This document shows positions 61,553 through 64,000 of a stretch of DNA of 64,000 nt, piece after piece. The notes beneath the pieces were generated by a model. That model searched no databases. It was not told the DNA's origin and was given only the letters and a program-made list of their open reading frames with translations. Source of the stretch: Macrococcoides equi. GTDB taxonomy: Bacteria > Bacillota > Bacilli > Staphylococcales > Staphylococcaceae. Within the stretch, counting starts at the first letter, position 1. Every line of letters starts with the position of its first letter. A program made the translations under genes and the position numbers. The stretch lies in NCBI RefSeq assembly GCF_047425865.1, contig NZ_CP179735.1, one strand, 5' to 3'.

Positions 61553-61588
61553 AAAAAGTGCTTATCTGAGAACAGATAAGCACTTTTT
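61553..61588. terminator. Bidirectional terminator between the SDR and DUF402 genes
   Basis: Perfect 16-bp arms AAAAAGTGCTTATCTG and CAGATAAGCACTTTTT around AGAA. Confidence 0.92.
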
Positions 61589-62117
61589 ATTGTTCTATTT
61601 TTTCCTTACAGTAAGCTGCAAGCTTTTGTAAATCACCAAAATTCATTTTCACATAATCCATCACTTTATGTGCTGTATCATATGCAAAGTCATATTGCGC
61701 TTTCGTTATTTCTTTCTTATTCAGCGCGCGTTTAGCATCTTGTTCATCTACTAATTCATATCGACCGTCTGGCAGTACTAAGACATCTAAATACAAATCA
61801 TGTGTTCTTGCTTCACCTGGCTCAATAAAATTCTCTTCATTAATGTCGATATAATACTGAATAGGTTCACTTTCTCGATTATACATCACTGTAATACTGT
61901 AATGTTTATCTTTAGGTAATATTTGCAGCCAGCGATAGCCATCATCTGCAACGACAATATCTTCTCCAATAATATTAACGACTAATGGAGACTTTACCTT
62001 TTCCATTATGATTTCACCGATAATACCTTCAAATTGCTCATCATTCACCGCAATTTCATGATATTCTTTCCTGATTAAACGACGCCAGCTACGTTTATCA
62101 ATATATTTGGTTTTCAT
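61587..62117 (-). CDS. DUF402 domain protein
   Basis: A 176-residue protein of the DUF402 group, related to staphylococcal nucleoside tri/diphosphatases (Ntdp) and FomD-like enzymes: GYRWLQILPKDKHYSITVMYNRESEPIQYYIDI and DLYLDVLVLPDGRYELVDEQDAKRAL are the core strands with Asp/Glu metal ligands. A nucleotide hydrolase role is possible but not shown. The frame opens with GTG at 62126, but AAGGAG with eight-base spacing supports the ATG at 62117. Confidence 0.8.
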   Translation of the reverse strand: MKTKYIDKRSWRRLIRKEYHEIAVNDEQFEGIIGEIIMEKVKSPLVVNIIGEDIVVADDGYRWLQILPKDKHYSITVMYNRESEPIQYYIDINEENFIEPGEARTHDLYLDVLVLPDGRYELVDEQDAKRALNKKEITKAQYDFAYDTAHKVMDYVKMNFGDLQKLAAYCKEKIEQ

Positions 62118-62201
62118 ACATCCCACTCCTTAACCACCATTATATAAAAATAAACAAGGATGATAAATCATTTTATCACCTTGTTTATTCAATTTATTTA
62201 G

Positions 62202-63929
62202 TTATACTTCATCGGTAGTGTAATGATCTTTTCCTTTAAGGAAGAAGGCTAATACAAATGCCAGGAAGCTTAATGCAGTCGCAACCCAGAATGCATCATT
62301 AATCCCATTGATTGTTGCAAGTTTTTGTATTTGACCCATTACAACTTGTGTTCCTAGATTACTATTACCCATCTGTTGCCCTATTTCAACCATTGAATTT
62401 GAAATTGCAGGGTTCGTTTTATCAAGTTGGTTGGTAATATCACCTAAATGTGCAGTTGTTTGTTGTGTCATTACTGTTACGAGAATGGCTGTACCAATTG
62501 AACCCGCTAACTGACGTATCGTATTACTAATGGCATTACCATGCGGAATCATACGTAGTGGCAATGCATTCATTCCTGCAGTCATAATCGGCATCATAAT
62601 AAAACTCATACCAAACGAACGTAGAATATAAATACTTAAGATATGTCCGTAACTTGTATCCATACTTAATTTTGTCAGTTCCCATGTCGCAAAGGTCATG
62701 ATGGCAAGCCCAAAGATTGCGATGGGTTTGATACCGATTTTATCAAGTAATTTTCCTGAAATCGGTCCCATAATTCCCATCAGCAATGATCCTGGTAATA
62801 ACAGCAATCCAGAATCAAGTGGTGAGAATCCTCGAATCGACTGTAAGTATACCGGTAATAACAGCATACCTCCAAATAAACTCATCGTTACAATGATATT
62901 GATTAGTAGGGTAAATGAAAATCCAGTATATTTTAAAGCACGTAAATCCATCATCGGTATCTTCATCGTCATCTCTCTGTAGATAAATAATATGATGAAA
63001 ATAATTCCGATAATCATCGTAGAAATTACAATACCAGAATCCCAGCCTTTATTCCCCGCTTCAGAGAATCCATATAACAAACTTCCGAACCCCAGTGTAC
63101 TGAAAATAACTCCTGGTACATCAAGTTTCACTGCTTTGGTCGGCTGATAGATTTTAAACCAGAAAAATCCGATTAAAAGCGAGATAAATCCAATAATACT
63201 CATACCATAAAACATCACATTCCAGTGATAGTTCTGAATAACCCATCCAGTTAATGTCGGACCGATCGCTGGTGCTAAGATCATTGCAATCCCCATCATC
63301 CCCATCGCAGCACCACGTTTATCTGGTGGGAAGAGCGTCATAAATACATTTGTTCCAAGTGGCATTAAAATACCTGCACCTACTGCCTGAATAACACGTC
63401 CAAGCATCATTAACGGGAAGTTAAATGAAATCGCACAAATAACAGAACCAATCGTAAAGAATATCATCGCAGTTAAAAACAACTGGCGATAAGTAAATCG
63501 TTGTATCATATATGCACTGATTGGAACAAGTATCCCGTTCACTAACATGAAACCAGTTGTTAACCATTGTGCTGTTGATGTTGAAATACTAAAGTCGTTG
63601 ATAAGCACCGGTAAAGCAACGTTAATTAATGTCTGGTTCAAAATTGCCACGAACATACCAATCATTAACGCAGTAATCACTTTTGCCAGTGTAATGCCTT
63701 TACCGTAACGTACTAATGCACCTTGTGGTTTCACCTGTGTATGCACAGGACGTGTAACATCAATATCTTCTTTTGCAGTATACGTTGTTTTTGAAACTTC
63801 ATTTGATGCTGTGTGTTCAAAAGTCTGTTTTGAAATATTTTTCTTATGATTTCTTTTTAATAAGATTCTGTTTATCAGCCAGAATACCAATAAACTAAAT
63901 ATGATATAAATAATCACACCTGAGGTCAT
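62202..63929 (-). CDS. MFS multidrug efflux transporter, DHA2 (EmrB/QacA) family
   Basis: A 14-helix drug:proton antiporter of 575 residues. The core starts at about residue 80 with ITALMIGMFVAILNQTLINVALP, then NGILVPISAYMIQRFTYRQLF and the antiporter motif C region GRVIQAVGAGILMPLG. Before it stand an additional hydrophobic helix (1-23) and a polar, mostly disordered linker of about 60 residues, which is longer than in QacA or EmrB. AAGGAGG seven bases before the ATG is firm, so the extension is probably real. The preceding gene encodes an EmrA/HlyD-type adaptor, giving an EmrAB-like efflux pair. Confidence 0.9.
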   Translation of the reverse strand: MTSGVIIYIIFSLLVFWLINRILLKRNHKKNISKQTFEHTASNEVSKTTYTAKEDIDVTRPVHTQVKPQGALVRYGKGITLAKVITALMIGMFVAILNQTLINVALPVLINDFSISTSTAQWLTTGFMLVNGILVPISAYMIQRFTYRQLFLTAMIFFTIGSVICAISFNFPLMMLGRVIQAVGAGILMPLGTNVFMTLFPPDKRGAAMGMMGIAMILAPAIGPTLTGWVIQNYHWNVMFYGMSIIGFISLLIGFFWFKIYQPTKAVKLDVPGVIFSTLGFGSLLYGFSEAGNKGWDSGIVISTMIIGIIFIILFIYREMTMKIPMMDLRALKYTGFSFTLLINIIVTMSLFGGMLLLPVYLQSIRGFSPLDSGLLLLPGSLLMGIMGPISGKLLDKIGIKPIAIFGLAIMTFATWELTKLSMDTSYGHILSIYILRSFGMSFIMMPIMTAGMNALPLRMIPHGNAISNTIRQLAGSIGTAILVTVMTQQTTAHLGDITNQLDKTNPAISNSMVEIGQQMGNSNLGTQVVMGQIQKLATINGINDAFWVATALSFLAFVLAFFLKGKDHYTTDEV

Positions 63930-63941
63930 ACGAAAACCTCC

Positions 63942-64000
63942 TTAGTTTTTATGAATGCGTACAGTTACATTCATCCCTGGAATAATATCTAATGATTTAT
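63942..64000 (-). CDS. EmrA/HlyD-like membrane fusion protein, C-terminal end only
   Basis: On the minus strand the last 18 codons before the stop at 63942 read KSLDIIPGMNVTVRIHKN, the typical end of an EmrA-type adaptor (P-G-M-N/S-V-x-V). The rest lies beyond the window. It is 12 bases upstream of the DHA2 transporter start. Confidence 0.75.
   Translation of the reverse strand, partial: KSLDIIPGMNVTVRIHKN

Overview
This is a low-GC Firmicutes chromosome segment, most likely from the family Staphylococcaceae and probably Macrococcus or a close relative. The basis is protein-level similarity and gene neighbourhoods recalled from Staphylococcus: recQ / ABC-F / ltaS / pab / que genes together, and mgrA near a CydDC-like ABC exporter and uppP. 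In addition there are tandem secreted M6 (immune inhibitor A type) metalloproteases, which I do not associate with most staphylococci. The genus call is inference; no rRNA or tRNA lies in the window. I see no phage, insertion sequence, CRISPR array or plasmid gene.

Layout. 0-9.8 kb: partial recQ, an ABC-F ATPase, a ZIP metal transporter, a triple 118-bp repeat, lipoteichoic acid synthase (ltaS), an orphan PxpC/KipA-like protein, a small membrane protein, and a pabA-pabBC folate pair. 9.8-16.8 kb: a preQ1-I riboswitch driving queC-queD-queE, two membrane proteins (one with a SigB-like promoter), a YwiC-like protein, an aldo/keto reductase, an AIM24 protein, a 61-bp palindromic repeat array and rluF. 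16.8-26.5 kb: a CNNM/MpfA-type magnesium protein with a long structured leader, an alpha/beta hydrolase, the fruR-fruK-fruA fructose operon, a second aldo/keto reductase, a COG0523 GTPase, mgrA and a DegV protein. 26.5-34.9 kb: a CydDC-like ABC exporter, uppP, a MarR regulator, a lysine-rich coiled-coil protein and several small cytoplasmic enzymes. 34.9-44.1 kb: two M6 metalloproteases, secreted lipoproteins, a cupin, corA and an acetyltransferase. 44.1-49.5 kb: pflB-pflA behind Rex/FNR-like sites, and an NhaP-type antiporter. 49.5-54.1 kb: a DinB protein, a long-form RsgA-type GTPase behind what looks like a complete leader-peptide attenuator, and a PadR regulator followed by three paralogous membrane proteins. 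54.1-64 kb: a DUF456/MFS pair, relP with a PP2C phosphatase, a LysR regulator, TatD, a 62-bp palindromic repeat array, trpS with its T-box leader, a SigB-like SDR, a DUF402 protein and an EmrAB-type efflux pair cut by the window end.

Functionally the window mixes envelope biogenesis (ltaS, uppP), ribosome and translation stress (ABC-F, RsgA paralogue, RelP, trpS T-box), redox and anaerobic metabolism (pflBA, MgrA, CydDC-like), and RNA-level control. The item most worth attention is the attenuator at 50.17-50.35 kb: a 19-codon leader ORF whose sequence builds mutually exclusive 1:2 / 3:4 (terminator) and 2:3 (antiterminator) stems ahead of an RsgA-family ribosome-assembly GTPase. Next are the mpfA leader, the PadR-linked triplicated membrane proteins, and three unrelated intergenic repeat arrays built from palindromes. 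Several start codons were moved to sites with better ribosome binding sites; each case is explained in its entry.
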